Below the pieces are notes generated by a model. That model ran no database searches. It worked only from the letters and a program-made list of their open reading frames with translations, and was not told where the DNA came from. Source: Paraspadella gotoi (lineage: Eukaryota; Chaetognatha). Taken from it: a stretch of 64,000 nt of DNA. Positions within the stretch are counted from its first letter, which is position 1, and the number at the start of each line of letters is the position of its first letter. The stretch is taken from the NCBI GenBank assembly GCA_051294375.1, contig CM119264.1, forward strand, positions 17,372,278 to 17,436,277, read 5' to 3'. Made by a program: the position numbers and the translations under genes. Below are positions 10,100 through 20,463 of the stretch, in pieces.

Positions 10100-10262
10100 A
10101 TGTTAAGTAAATGTGAAGTTGTTTTTTTCATTTAATCTCATTTCCACTCGCACGATTCCATCGACACTTTATATCCAACTCAAACACACACTTTCCTTCC
10201 CACACACAAAATTTTATTCCAATCCATCCATCCAATCACGAGTAATTGGGGGGACGGACGGA
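10100..10262 (+). repeat. Inverted and direct repeat unit next to the gypsy break
   Basis: Matches 6815-6925 in direct orientation and 10720-10865 in inverted orientation (here CCATCCATCCAATCACGAGT, there ACTCGTGATTGGATGGATGG). It contains oligo-purine ACGG/GGAC motifs at its right end. Confidence 0.7.
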
Positions 10263-10329
10263 GGGACATTTTTTTTTGCATACTTTAGCATAATACGAGT
10301 TTCTGATATGATAAAAAATATTTACCGAC

Positions 10330-10400
10330 AAGATTTTTGGGTGGGACTGATGGACAGAAAGTGAATTATAGTCGGAATCTGCTAATAAGCAGATCCAACT
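10330..10400 (+). repeat. Inner inverted-repeat arm
   Basis: CCGACAAGATTTTTGGGTGG through GGAATCTGCTAATAAGCAGA is found inverted at 10585-10660. A short hairpin (TCTGCTAATAAGCAGA) lies at its end. Arms of this kind suggest a MITE or foldback element. Confidence 0.65.
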
Positions 10401-10584
10401 AAAAATCACTTGTTACCAATCTTTCCTATCCTTTACTAATCTTGAATGCCCAATTTAAAAGTCAAGAGATATTTACCTTTAACTTGTTTACCATAAATTT
10501 ATGAATTCTAAACAACCGTACATTAATTATTTACAGTTATGCATCATTTATTCCTAACGTAAGGAGAGAACCTAATTTTTTTTT

Positions 10585-10745
10585 GCCAGATCTGCTTACA
10601 GCAGATTCCGGCTCAATAATTCACTTTGGCGGTTCGTCAGTCCGGCCCCCAATCTTGTCAGGCATTCACTGACATGTCAGAACATCGAATTATGATAAAA
10701 TATGCAAAAAAAATTATATCCGTCCATCCATCCGTCCCACCTTAG
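10585..10745 (-). repeat. Inner inverted-repeat arm, dispersed family
   Basis: Inverted counterpart of 10330-10400. The outer part (CTGACATGTCAGAACATCGA and AATATGCAAAAAAAATTATA with a GTCC-rich tail) recurs at 15095-15190, 21745-21838 and 63205-63290, so it belongs to a dispersed repeat family. Confidence 0.65.
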
Positions 10746-11070
10746 CAAAAAAACACCAATTACTCGTGATTGGATGGATGGATTTGAAAGAAATTTTGTG
10801 TGTGGGTAGGAAAGTGTGTGATTGAGCTGGAAATCAAGTTTCAATGGAATTGTCCGAGTGTAAACGAGTTTATTATACTATTTAATTATGCTTTTTTTAA
10901 TTTTTTATAATAAATTTAAATTCAAGTTGCATTATCAATTATTAATAAATAGGTAATATTTATTTGTACTTAATTAATTTTATGATCGAGATTGTTGTTT
11001 TGTGGTTGAGGCCAGACCAAGTGGAATACGATTTTGACACTAATAAAAAAAATAATTATCTGATCAGCTG

Positions 11071-11122
11071 CTTACCGCTAATGATTGTGAGCAGATCCGG
11101 CATTGTTTGCTCAAACTTGTTT
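11071..11122 (-). repeat. Right inverted arm of the composite element
   Basis: Inverted match of 6348-6394; see there. Confidence 0.6.
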
Positions 11123-11165
11123 ATTGATATACATATATAATAGAATGCTTTAATTAATAAAAATT

Positions 11166-11320
11166 ATTAACAAAGTTTGAAATTTTTATTGCATCAACGA
11201 TTTGTTTTTTAATAGTACGGACATGTTTCGACTCTTTAATTGCGAGTCTTCGTCAGCGCAAAACAGTTATATACCTCATAACAAATCGTTGATGCAATAA
11301 AAATTTCAAACTTTGTTAAT
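11166..11320. repeat. Perfect 41-bp inverted repeat with 73-bp loop
   Basis: Arm 11166-11206 is the exact reverse complement of 11280-11320. The loop carries the hammerhead motif described next. Both arms resemble the tail that follows the + strand hammerhead motifs at 14418 and 21062 (AAATCGTTG, AATAAA, AACTTTG), so this looks like two element tails joined head to head. Confidence 0.85.
11216..11260 (-). ncRNA. Hammerhead-ribozyme-like motif
   Basis: On the - strand: CTGACGA, then helix II GACTC...GAGTC with loop GCAATTAAA, then GAAA, CATG, TC. This fits the conserved hammerhead core (CUGANGA / GAAA / UH cleavage site) with the one-base-pair helix III and four-base loop described for ribozymes in Penelope-like retroelements. 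Helix I can form three pairs (GCG with CGT). Activity is inferred, not shown. Confidence 0.6.
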
Positions 11321-11402
11321 CCTGAAACTCAACGAAAAAGAAAGGAATATTACAATAAAAATTATTTTAATATTATATAAACTTTTTTTTAATCTATGAA
11401 TT

Positions 11403-12510
11403 TTGACTTTAGTAAACCTTGATAATATCAATCATGAAGGTATTGCAGGAGAAATTAGCATCAAAGATTTTCATCAGAACATTCCTGATCATTCAAAAAA
11501 AGCAAAAAACGTACCAGGTTTTAAGAAAAGAATATCAAATGATCATTCCATTCCTATTATTTCGTTATATGACCATTTCGCACAATCTTATACAAGTGTT
11601 ACTAACCAACAATGAAAAGTTATTAGCTGGAAATTCTCAAAGTCATAATTCTGTTATGAAAGATATTACTTATCTTGTTCATATGATTTTATTTGCAAAT
11701 TCGTATGAGGCGATAGAAAACGTTCCTGTGACAGAATCAGAAATCAAATTATAGGAAAATTTCAGAACAGGGACTCTAAAACTTGAATTAGTTTTAGAGA
11801 AAAGCAATGCCATAAAGTTTTCATTAAAATTCAGGTGTTTAGGTATGCTTAATTCAGGAACTTTATTATACTGTTCTGTAGTTAAAAAAGTTGCTAAATA
11901 TCTTGGCAGTGATCCTGTACACAAATATGAGAAAGTTTTAGAAGATATTAAAACTATTATGAAACCAGTTCAAATCTTACAAAAAATAAATCAGAAAGAA
12001 AAAAGTAAATGAAACACATTTTTTAGATAAATTCTCCATTGCACCATATATCGAAGTTTTGCAATATCCTGAAAACATTTATAATTTTATTTATCTTATT
12101 ATTGCTCAGTGGAAATTTCCTTTGAAAAATGAGTTACTCCATATATTCAAACTTTGCAAAGGATTTATTGCTCTCACCATCATTTTGCATAATGCCAGTC
12201 GAGGAATGGAACTGATCCACTGATCCAATAAGTAGAGAACCCTGAGTTTTTTATTTTTGAGTTGCGTGAAACGAAAACAACTGCAGGGCATTTGAAAAAT
12301 AGAATCCACATAGAAACTGCCTCCAGAGTTTTTCCAGGAACAAAAATTTGGTTTTTAAAAAAATATTTTGAAGCTAGAATAGCGCAAGAGAGCAGTGTAC
12401 TGATATTTTTTATTAACAAATATGGGAAACTAGCAAGTATTACATATGTAAGAAATCAGAATATTTTTTTAAAAGTCATGATCAAATCTAGGTTGGGCAG
12501 AAAATAATTC
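11403..12510 (+). pseudogene. Degenerate reading frames, probable transposon remnant
   Basis: AT-rich DNA with broken frames that still look protein-like, for example TLKLELVLEKSNAIKFSLKF and VAKYLGSDPVHKYEKVLEDI around 11770-11970, and a second stretch at 12240-12510. Frames shift and stops interrupt them. I do not recognise the family; a transposase or retroelement origin is inferred from the setting only. Confidence 0.4.
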
Positions 12511-12742
12511 GAAAGTATATGGAAACTAAAAATATAGTAACATACCATAACAAGATTTCACTAGGAGTAAATCCACAAGTAGCATATGCTGAAAAAACAT
12601 CTCTTTCTACTCAGATCATAATAAGAATATATTAAGTCACTATCAACTTATTTCACAAGAAGTAGCAGCTTCAGCAGGCAAGAATAAATAAAATCATACA
12701 GACAGATTTGAATAAACACAATGAAAAGTTATTAAAAGCCAG

Positions 12743-13316
12743 TCATGACAAGACACGACCGTGGCCATGGGAATCGACGAGATGATATCTGGCTTCTGCC
12801 TCGCCCGCGAAGAAAAAAGATCGAATTTGAGGAATATCGCGATTATTTTTAACGTTAGAAACGTCGCCAGAGAGAGAATTTGTGCCTCTCGAAAACCCGC
12901 GGACGTTCAACGCTTTTATTTTAATGTTTGTGTGCCTCTTGAGAATTCGTTTTACTTTTCATTGGCTGACTTTAGTCTTTATCAAGGACGTTAGGATTTT
13001 GGAACGGTTGGTAAATTTCTTTATCAACAAATAAAAATGGCGGAATGAGTTTATAAAATCGAAGGTGAAATTAACGAGATTAATTTCAACGGTAAAAGGT
13101 TAAAAGATGAGTTTAAAATGACTTTAAAATTAAACCACCAACGCTGTGTTAAAAGCGTTTAACGTCCGCGGGTTTTCGAGAGGCACAAATTCTTTCTCTC
13201 GCGACGTTTCTATCGTTAAAAATAATCGCGATATTCTTCAAATTCGATCTTTTTTCTTCGCGGGAAACGGGCGAGGCAGAAGCCAGATATCATCTCGTCG
13301 TGTCTTGTCATGACCG
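12743..13316. mobile_element. Palindromic MITE / foldback element
   Basis: The arms 12743-12915 and 13145-13316 are inverted copies of each other. The outer ends read GTCATGACAAGACACGAC; the inner parts share GAGATGATATCTGGCTTCTG and the stretch around CGAAAACCCGCGGACGTT. About 230 bp separate the arms. There is no transposase frame, so it is non-autonomous. The left arm alone gives an open frame of 77 codons, which is not a gene. Confidence 0.85.
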
Positions 13317-13475
13317 GCGTAACAGTATGTTTTAGTGGTTATTAAAACTTAAAATTAAAAACATAATTTAATGAAATAATCATAATATTGATTTTTATTC
13401 TCATTACAAGTAAATGTGGAGGAAATTAGATTTAAGTTTATGTGTAGGTGACCTAATAATTGTAAATTTTTTTAG

Positions 13476-13550
13476 GTACTTCAAGAAATGTGGAACCAGT
13501 TAATGCTCCCAAATTATTATCACATTCTTCAGAAGAATTAGAAGATTCAG
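13476..13550 (+). CDS. Unrecognised gene A, internal exon a (copy 1)
   Basis: 75-bp exon between acceptor TTTTTTTAG and donor GTAAAT, phase 1 at both ends, encoding TSRNVEPVNAPKLLSHSSEE and a short acidic tail. It joins in frame to the next exon. No domain is recognised; upstream exons are not found, perhaps because the MITE and other repeats lie there. Confidence 0.5.
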
Positions 13551-13643
13551 GTAAATTTGTTATCTAAAATTGACTTATAAAGATTATTAAAGTTTATTTA
13601 TGTACATATGTTTAAATATTCATTAAAGTTTAAATAACCTTAG

Positions 13644-13745
13644 CTCATTTCTGTCTTGGTAATGACCTTTTGGAGGAAGATAATATTATAATTCTAGATC
13701 ACGTTGATGGCAACGATTGTTTTGATGGACCTAAAGTTTCTGCAG
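13644..13745 (+). CDS. Unrecognised gene A, internal exon b (copy 1)
   Basis: 102-bp exon, phase 1 at both ends, donor GTGAGT. It encodes an acidic peptide that includes HFCLGNDLLEEDNIIILDHV. Preserved splice sites and frame in both tandem copies support a real or recently active gene. Confidence 0.5.
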
Positions 13746-13815
13746 GTGAGTAATTATTATGTTTCTTCAAAATTAATGATTTTTTTATAATATTTATTAA
13801 AACTTTTTTTCAGAG

Positions 13816-14237
13816 AGGCGGCAAAAAGAAGAATAGAAGAGTCTGTAACAGAAATCGGGAGTGATGAAGATGTTAAGTGCATCAAAATGATTGTCCAACC
13901 ACAATTGAGCAGTAGACAAGAAAAAATTGAACGACGTTTTAAGAATATCTGTGAAGAGGCAGGCGTGAAGTATAGTTCTCCAACTTTAGATGAGGATAAA
14001 TTTTTAAATAAAGAAACCCAAATAAATTTAAAACCTCACTATTTGGCTAGACTTCGCCATATGAGGATGAAATTTCATTTAAAAAAAAACTTGATGAGAA
14101 ATTTGAAGATACATGGACCAGGATTTTCGGTTGGACCAGTTCTGAAAAGGGAAGTTGCGCTGATAAAAATGAATAAATCTTGTTTTATTAAATATATTTT
14201 TATGCTCAAAGCTATGTTTGTTTTTAAAACTGTATGA
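13816..14237 (+). CDS. Unrecognised gene A, terminal exon (copy 1)
   Basis: Entered in phase 1 from acceptor TTTTTTTCAGAG; the alternative AG two bases earlier would bring a stop. It encodes a basic, helical-looking segment (SSRQEKIERRFKNICEEAGV, LKPHYLARLRHMRMKFHLKK, NLMRNLKIHGPGFSVG). In copy 2 the frame stops soon after (KRKLR) just before an AATAAA; here an extra G near 14151 extends it to 14237. The shorter end is probably correct. The charge pattern suggests a nuclear or nucleic-acid-binding protein, or a transposon accessory protein, but this is inference. Confidence 0.5.
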
Positions 14238-14417
14238 TTACAAATTCTTTTATTGTTACTGAAAATAGATACAATAAGTTAAAAAGATGTCTTTTTATTC
14301 ATGTTACATAATAAACCAAGTAGGTTAATGATTTTAAGGTAGAAAAGAAATTCAGTGCATATGCCTTAAAAAAGCTTTTTTTTTTCGAAGAAAATAAGTT
14401 TTAGAATAGAAGAAACG

Positions 14418-14452
14418 CTGATGAAGGCTTATACATAAAGCCGAAACATGTC
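14418..14452 (+). ncRNA. Hammerhead-ribozyme-like motif
   Basis: CTGATGA, helix II GGCTT...AAGCC with loop ATACATA, then GAAA, CATG, TC. This has the same architecture as the - strand motif at 11216 but a different helix II sequence, which keeps the pairing. It is followed by AAATAAAAAATCGTTGTAAA. Helix I is weak here. Confidence 0.6.
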
Positions 14453-14637
14453 CCTATGTGAAATAAAAAATCGTTGTAAATAAACAAATAAACTTTGTTT
14501 TTCTCTGAATAGAAGAAAAAAAATTTATCAAGATTATTATATGAAAATAAAATATACACATTATGATTTTGCCAATGAATAAATCGAATTCAATAGAAGA
14601 AATAAATTTAAACAGAAATATATTTTTAAAGGAAGAA

Positions 14638-14725
14638 ATTTGCACAGGAATAATTTGCACAGGAATGAATATGCACAGGAATACATTTGTAACATAAAGA
14701 ATTTGCACAGGAATGAATTTGCATC
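14638..14725 (+). repeat. TTTGCACAGGAATGAA minisatellite
   Basis: About five units of 15-25 bp carrying TTTGCACAGGAAT. The same core word TTGCACAG recurs between 60.7 and 62.9 kb. Confidence 0.8.
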
Positions 14726-14769
14726 ATTTTTAAAAATTCTTTAAGTGGGTTAAAAATTTAAAAAAACTA

Positions 14770-15005
14770 TATTTTGAAGACACAGTAATTATTGATAAGT
14801 GTTAATAACAGAACCGTTCAATATAAACAGTCCCTGAGCTTCGGATCAGGCTGTAACACCATGTTACAGATAGGTTAAGCGCCCCGTCCCTCTTAACTGC
14901 CAGACGACCACCGGGCTAGAACCCCGGACCTTTGGGTTGGGAGGCGAATGACTTGCCTCCGGCACCAATGGCCGCTGATAAACGGTTGGTGGATTTTAGT
15001 CCACA
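14770..15005 (-). mobile_element. tRNA-derived SINE (copy 1)
   Basis: On the - strand: D-arm-like GGCCATTGGTGCC, anticodon-arm-like GGAGGC...GCCTCC with a 9-base loop, a T-arm CCGGGGTTCTAGCCCGG, and a pol III B-box GGTTCTAGCCC. It is related over about 235 bp to 35291-35528. The acceptor stem is not preserved, so this is a SINE head and not a tRNA gene. Confidence 0.7.
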
Positions 15006-15094
15006 TAATTTAATATATAAAATTTCATTTTTCAGCTGAAAATATAGGTTTTTTATATTTAATATTTGATATTTTAAAAAAGAGTTATATTTCT

Positions 15095-15190
15095 TTATAA
15101 TTCTTCATAATTCGATGTTCTGACATGATATAAGTGAATGCCCGACAAGATTGAGAGGGCGGACCGACGGACCGACAAAGTTAATTATAT
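15095..15190 (+). repeat. Dispersed repeat, same family as 10585-10745
   Basis: ATAATTCGATGTTCTGACAT through the GGCGGACCGACGGACCGAC tail. Inverted relative to the copy at 10620-10740. Confidence 0.6.
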
Positions 15191-15910
15191 CAAAAACATA
15201 ATCTTTTGAAGAAAAAATTACAACGAAAACGGTTTTTGTACGAAGTTTAAATCACCGATTTCGGGAGTTCGATTAAGAATTAAATAAGATGCAAAGAGGA
15301 AGTGAATATATCGAGGAAGAATAAAAAGGAAAGAAAAATATTTGTTTTGCGCTCTGCCCTAAAAAAAAAAAAAAAGAAGGTCTAACAGAGGGATATCTCT
15401 GTGTTGATGATGGTTACCCTGATTATACATGACATCGGTTACTATAGGTTCAGTGGATAATTATTCAGTGACTTACTTAATGGTTTGAAGGCTACTTGAC
15501 TGGCTTCTTGGTAAGACTAATGAACTAGAGAGTTAGGCTTGCAATGTATTCAAGTATAGACCTATGAAAAGATAGCAATTACATGTTATTATCTTAATGG
15601 ATGCTAAACCTAAGTGTTGAGCTAGCAAGAGCATAGTGGTTCAAAACCGACCCTTGTAATCCTAGCTGACTAAGGGATAATTCTCTGAGAATATATTTTC
15701 TTTACTAAACATAGAAAGGTCAGCTGGAATATCAAGAATAATTAAAGTAATAAACTAGCAATTATGACAATTAAATCATTAATTATTTAGCTATTAATTG
15801 AACCACAAATAAACATGATCATTTACTAATGTAAAATAATAATATTAAACCTTTAAGGTAATAGAACAAAAATTTATCAAAGCTTAATCAGAATACGACA
15901 TATTGCAAAT

Positions 15911-15931
15911 GAGATTGAGGATCTCAATCTC
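15911..15931. repeat. Short perfect hairpin
   Basis: GAGATTGAG-GAT-CTCAATCTC: nine paired bases and a 3-base loop. Repeated at 18508, 22550 and, with one changed base, at 26938. Confidence 0.85.
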
Positions 15932-16691
15932 ATTTCAGACAATTCACAAATTAATCTGCTACAGAGCGTCACAACCACGGGAAATTAAAACGTCCTCATT
16001 TTATAAAGTTCTTGACAAAACGGAGTAGCAGGCCAAACGCAATGAATGAAAGTTCCTTTAGTGTAAGAGAGAAACGATGAGTGGTTGGCGATAAGATGAC
16101 CACAAATTGTAGATGAGAAATTAACGATTGATGAAAGGTTGGAGATAAAAAAATTTGATGATGAAGAGATCACAAATTGAAGAGCTGTCCAACTGCACAT
16201 CTTGCGTCAAAGCTAGCAGAAAGGGCAGCGACGAGAACATAAACGTGAAAAATGGTATATACACAATAGTTTTTTTTTTTTTTTTTTGTTTTTTTTTGGA
16301 AGAACAAATTTTATGATGTCGCAAATGGAAGAAGCACTTGAAAGTTTTTTTTGGTTTTTTTTCTCTCTCTTCTCTTTTTTCTTTCTCTTTGTTTTCTCTT
16401 TTTCTTTCTTTTTTCTATCTCTTCTTTTTGGAAAATGGAAAAAACGGCCTGACCAGTCAATTTAAATACCATTTTTGGGCATGATAAAATGAAAATTTCG
16501 ATTGCGCTCTACCTCCGTTGGCTTCCCAAGACACCAAGCTTTCAGAATCTGCCCATATTGAAATAATTTTTTTCGCCCATGACTATGCAGTTTTGAATAG
16601 AAGTGAAATATAAAGGAATCTTGATCGGAGCTTCGATTTGAACAATGCGCAACCCTAATTTCACTCATCGAAAGCACTTATTTTTCCCGCC

Positions 16692-17030
16692 TTAAAATGC
16701 AAAAAGGCGTGTCCGTTGGTGGCGCTGTCGCAGCCCAGATGCCCGCACTGCAGGCAGAGCCATATCGTTGGCGTCATGGCCGAGGGGAATGAGTGGCGTC
16801 GAGACAAGAGGTGCAGTCGCCCAAACGCCGATTTGGTTCAACGCCTTTTCAACGTCGTTTAAGTTGATATACTTGTTAGCATGGGGGCAAATCATGCCAG
16901 ATTTGACGGCAATGGTTTGAGTTCCGGAATCACCACCCGTCCCCGAGAGGCGGGCGTGGCACAACCCGCATTTGAGACGCTGGCCAATGGTGTCGAAGAT
17001 GCCGCCCGACAAGACTTTTTTTTCTTCTTT
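16692..17030 (-). pseudogene. USP16/USP45-like ZnF-UBP exon, copy 1 (frameshifted)
   Basis: Read on the - strand, a lysine-rich start and a Ser/Ala linker lead into a zinc-finger UBP domain: CPHANKYINLNDVEKALNQI at about 16833-16889, and WLCLQCGHLGCDSATNGHAF at about 16703-16762 in the +1 frame. The usual Cx2C pair between them (GDCTSC) appears in the third frame. ZnF-UBP domains bind the free C-terminal tail of ubiquitin. This order (Lys-rich N terminus, then ZnF-UBP) is that of the deubiquitinases USP16 and USP45. Copy 1 lacks a G near 16955 compared with the other copies, so errors or decay are present. The catalytic peptidase is not in the window. Confidence 0.7.
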
Positions 17031-17978
17031 TTCTTCTTCAATTAAAAAGTTTTCAGTAATAATAATCTATAGAGCTTGGATTAGGGAACGGCTGAATTGT
17101 ATATAAAAAAAAGGAAACTCATTTAAATGTGGGTTAAATAAAACTTGAATGGTGATTAATGGAAATGGAGGAAACACACAAAAAAAAAATTTAACTAAAT
17201 TGAATGAAATTTAAAAAAAAAATTTGAAACTGAAAGTCTAACGGTAGGCAGGCACTGATGAACGTAGTTGAGAACGGTAGAGAAAAATAAATTGGAAAAA
17301 AGTTTGTTATGCTTTCAGTCCATATGGCCTCTTTATCTCATCTCCCCACAGAGATAAGCTCAGAAAAGGTGAACGAGCCAGAGCGACGAAATAGACGTGA
17401 TGAATGGACGAAGTAAACGAAGTGGACGGAATGAATAAACGATGAGAGTTGTAGACGGAGTAAGCACAGGAGAGCACCATTTTCGTGACGTATTGTAGTA
17501 GTGGTTGGCCTTGTAGAGGTAGGGCGTTCTCCTAATGTGCTAGGAGTAGAGAGACGGTAATGAAGAAGCGACGTGGAAGTTGTTGTAACGAAGTTGTAGA
17601 GGGCTGGAACAGTCTCCTCCAACTGGGCCTATAATGGACACAGAAAATGAAAGGATGTTGAGGTACCAAAGAGTGACACTTTATTTGTGGGATAAAGTTG
17701 CATTAACCAATACTGCCACTATTTCTCCAAAGTTGTTTGCTGTCATTAAGCCGGGAGAACGGCGTGAAATAAGATGATTTACCTTTGTGATGAAATAGTG
17801 TTCCAAATGAGTAAGACTTGAGAGAGAGTTGACACATGTCAAAAGAATGAGTAGCCTGTAAGTGATTCCGTTAAAGCATTTTTAAATTTTCAAATGAAAT
17901 TCTAAATAGTTAACTAGAATGAATAAGCCTAGTTTTTTCATCTTGGAAACTGAAATTCCAAAACCGGTCAATGCACCA

Positions 17979-19217
17979 CTCTAACAGAGGGATATCTCTG
18001 TTGTGATGATGGTTACCCTGATTATACATGACATCGGTTACTATAGGTTCAGTGGATAATTATTCAGTGACTTACTTAATGGTTTGAAAGCTACTTGACT
18101 GGCTTCTTGGTAAGACTAATGAACTAGAGAGTTAGGCTTGCAATGTATTCAAGTATAGACCTATAAAAAGATAGCAATTACATGTTATTATCTTAATGGA
18201 TGCTAAACCTAAGTGTTGATCTAACAAGAGCATAGTGGTTCAAAACCGACCCTTGTAATCCTTGCTGATTAGGATAATTCTCTGAGAATATATTTTCTTT
18301 ACTAAACATAGAAAGGTCAGCTGGAATCACAAGAATAATTAAAGTAATAAACTAGCAATTATGACAATTAAATCATTAATTATTTAGCTATTAATTGAAC
18401 CACAAATAAACATGATCATTTACTAATGTAAAATAATAATATTAAACCTTTAAGGTAATAGAACAAAAATTTATCAAAGCTTAATCAGAATACGACAATA
18501 TGCAAATGAGATTGAGGATCTCAATCTCATTTCAGACAATTCACAAATTAATCTGCTACAGAGCGTCACAACCACGGGAAATTAAAACGTCCTCATTTTA
18601 TAAAGTTCTTGACAAAACGGAGTAGCAGGCCAAACGCAATGAATGAAAGTTCCTTTAGTGTAAGAGAGAAACGATGAGTGGTTGGCGATAAGATGACCAC
18701 AAATTGTAGATGAGAAATTAACGATTGATGAAAGGTTGGAGATAAAGAAAATTTGATGATGAAGAGATCACAAATTGAAGAGCTGTCCAACTGCACATCT
18801 TGCGTCAAAGCTAGCAGAAAGGGCAGCGACGAGAACATAAACGTGAAAAATGGTATATACACAATAGTTTTTTTGTTTTTTTGTTTTTTTTTTGGAAGAA
18901 CAAATTTTATGATGTCGCAAATGGAAGAAGCACTTGAAAGTTTTTTTTGGTTTTTTTTTCTCTCTTCTTCTCTTTTTTCTTTCTCTTTGTTTTCTCTTTT
19001 TCTTTCTTTTTTCTATCTCTTCTTTTTTGGGAAAATGGAAAAAACGGCCTGACCAGTCAATTTAAATACCATTTTTGGGCATGATAAAATGAAAATTTCG
19101 ATTGCGCTCTACCTCCGTTGGCTTCCCAAGACACCAAGCTTTCAGAATCTGCCCATATTGAAATAATTTTTTTCGCCCATGACTATGCAGTTTTGAATAG
19201 AAGTGAAATATAAAGGA
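17979..19217 (-). repeat. Segment B, partial unit 2
   Basis: Matches 15376-16617 nearly exactly and stops before the ZnF-UBP exon; a 10-12 bp GA-rich filler then joins segment A copy 2. Confidence 0.92.
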
Positions 19218-19390
19218 AGAGAGAGGATAGCATATGCTGAAAAAACATCTCTTTCTACTCAGATCATAATAAGAAATATATTAAGTCACTATCAACTTAT
19301 TTCACAAGAAGTAGCAGCTTCAGCAGGCAAGAATAAATAAAATCATACAGACAGATTTGAATAAACACAATGAAAAGTTATTAAAAGCCA

Positions 19391-19966
19391 GTCATGACAA
19401 GACACGACCGTGGCCATGGGAATCGACGAGATGATATCTGGCTTCTGCCTCGCCCGCGAAGAAAAAAGATCGAATTTGAGGAATATCGCGATTATTTTTA
19501 ACGTTAGAAACGTCGCCAGAGAGAGAATTTGTGCCTCTCGAAAACCCGCGGACGTTCAACGCTTTTATTTTAATGTTTGTGTGCCTCTTGAGAATTCGTT
19601 TTACTTTTCATTGGCTGACTTTAGTCTTTATCAAGGACGTTAGGATTTTGGAACGGTTGGTAAATTTCTTTATCAACAAATAAAAATGGCGGAATGAGTT
19701 TATAAAATCGAAGGTGAAATTAACGAGATTAATTTCAACGGTAAAAGGTTAAAAGATGAGTTTAAAATGACTTTAAAATTAAACCACCAACGCTGTGTTA
19801 AAAGCGTTTAACGTCCGCGGGTTTTCGAGAGGCACAAATTCTTTCTCTCGCGACGTTTCTATCGTTAAAAATAATCGCGATATTCTTCAAATTCGATCTT
19901 TTTTCTTCGCGGGAAACGGCGAGGCAGAAGCCAGATATCATCTCGTCGTGTCTTGTCATGACCGGC
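19391..19966. mobile_element. Palindromic MITE, copy 2
   Basis: Same element as 12743-13316 with one or two single-base differences. Confidence 0.85.
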
Positions 19967-20124
19967 GTAACAGTATGTTTTAGTGGTTATTAAAACTTAA
20001 AATTAAAAACATAATTTAATGAAATAATCATAATATTGATTTTTATTCTCATTACAAGTAAATGTGGAGGAAATTAGATTTAAGTTTATGTGTAGGTGAC
20101 CTAATAATTGTAAATTTTTTATAG

Positions 20125-20199
20125 GTACTTCAAGAAATGTGGAACCAGTTAATGCTCCCAAATTATTATCACATTCTTCAGAAGAATTAGAAGATTCAG
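20125..20199 (+). CDS. Unrecognised gene A, exon a (copy 2)
   Basis: Identical in length, phase and splice sites to 13476-13550; the acceptor region is TTTTTTATAG. Confidence 0.45.
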
Positions 20200-20291
20200 G
20201 TAAATTTGTTATCTAAAATTGACTTATAAAGATTATAAAGTTTATTTATGTACATATGTTTAAATATTCATTAAAGTTTAAATAACCTTAG

Positions 20292-20393
20292 CTCATTTCT
20301 GTCTTGGTAATGACCTTTTGGAGGAAGATAATATTATAATTCTAGATCACGTTGATGGCAACGATTGTTTTGATGGACCTAAAGTTTCTGCAG
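20292..20393 (+). CDS. Unrecognised gene A, exon b (copy 2)
   Basis: Identical in length and phase to 13644-13745. Confidence 0.45.
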
Positions 20394-20463
20394 GTGAGTA
20401 ATTATTATGTTTCTTCAAAATTAATGATTTTTTTATAATATTTATTAAAACTTTTTTTCAGAG

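Larger units (their letters stand above)
15376..17977 (-). repeat. Segment B, full unit 1
   Basis: Unit of about 2.6 kb starting TCTAACAGAGGGATATCTCT and ending before the next such start at 17978. It contains a hairpin near its left end, the USP16/45-like exon on the - strand (16692-17030) and CT-rich non-coding DNA. The part from 17030 to 17977 shows no convincing exon. Confidence 0.9.
12581..19217 (+). repeat. Tandem duplication, copy 1 (about 6.65 kb)
   Basis: Contains segment A (12581-15375) followed by B units at 15376-17977 and 17979-19217. It is repeated almost base for base from 19229. The distance between equal points is 6648 bp at the left end and about 6640 bp further in. Differences are mostly single-base indels. 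Confidence 0.93.

Noticed and set aside
12761-12994. 77-codon frame, present again at 19410
   Set aside because: It lies inside the left arm of the palindromic MITE; its repetition comes from the tandem duplication, and it has no splice context.
14880-14985. Possible functional tRNA gene
   Set aside because: D-, anticodon- and T-arm-like parts pair, but the anticodon loop has nine bases and no acceptor stem forms; treated as a SINE head.
17338-17622. 94-codon - strand frame identical at 24346
   Set aside because: Ser/Thr/Leu-rich translation of CT-rich segment B DNA; the third copy (25822-26193) changes frame freely without preserving a protein.
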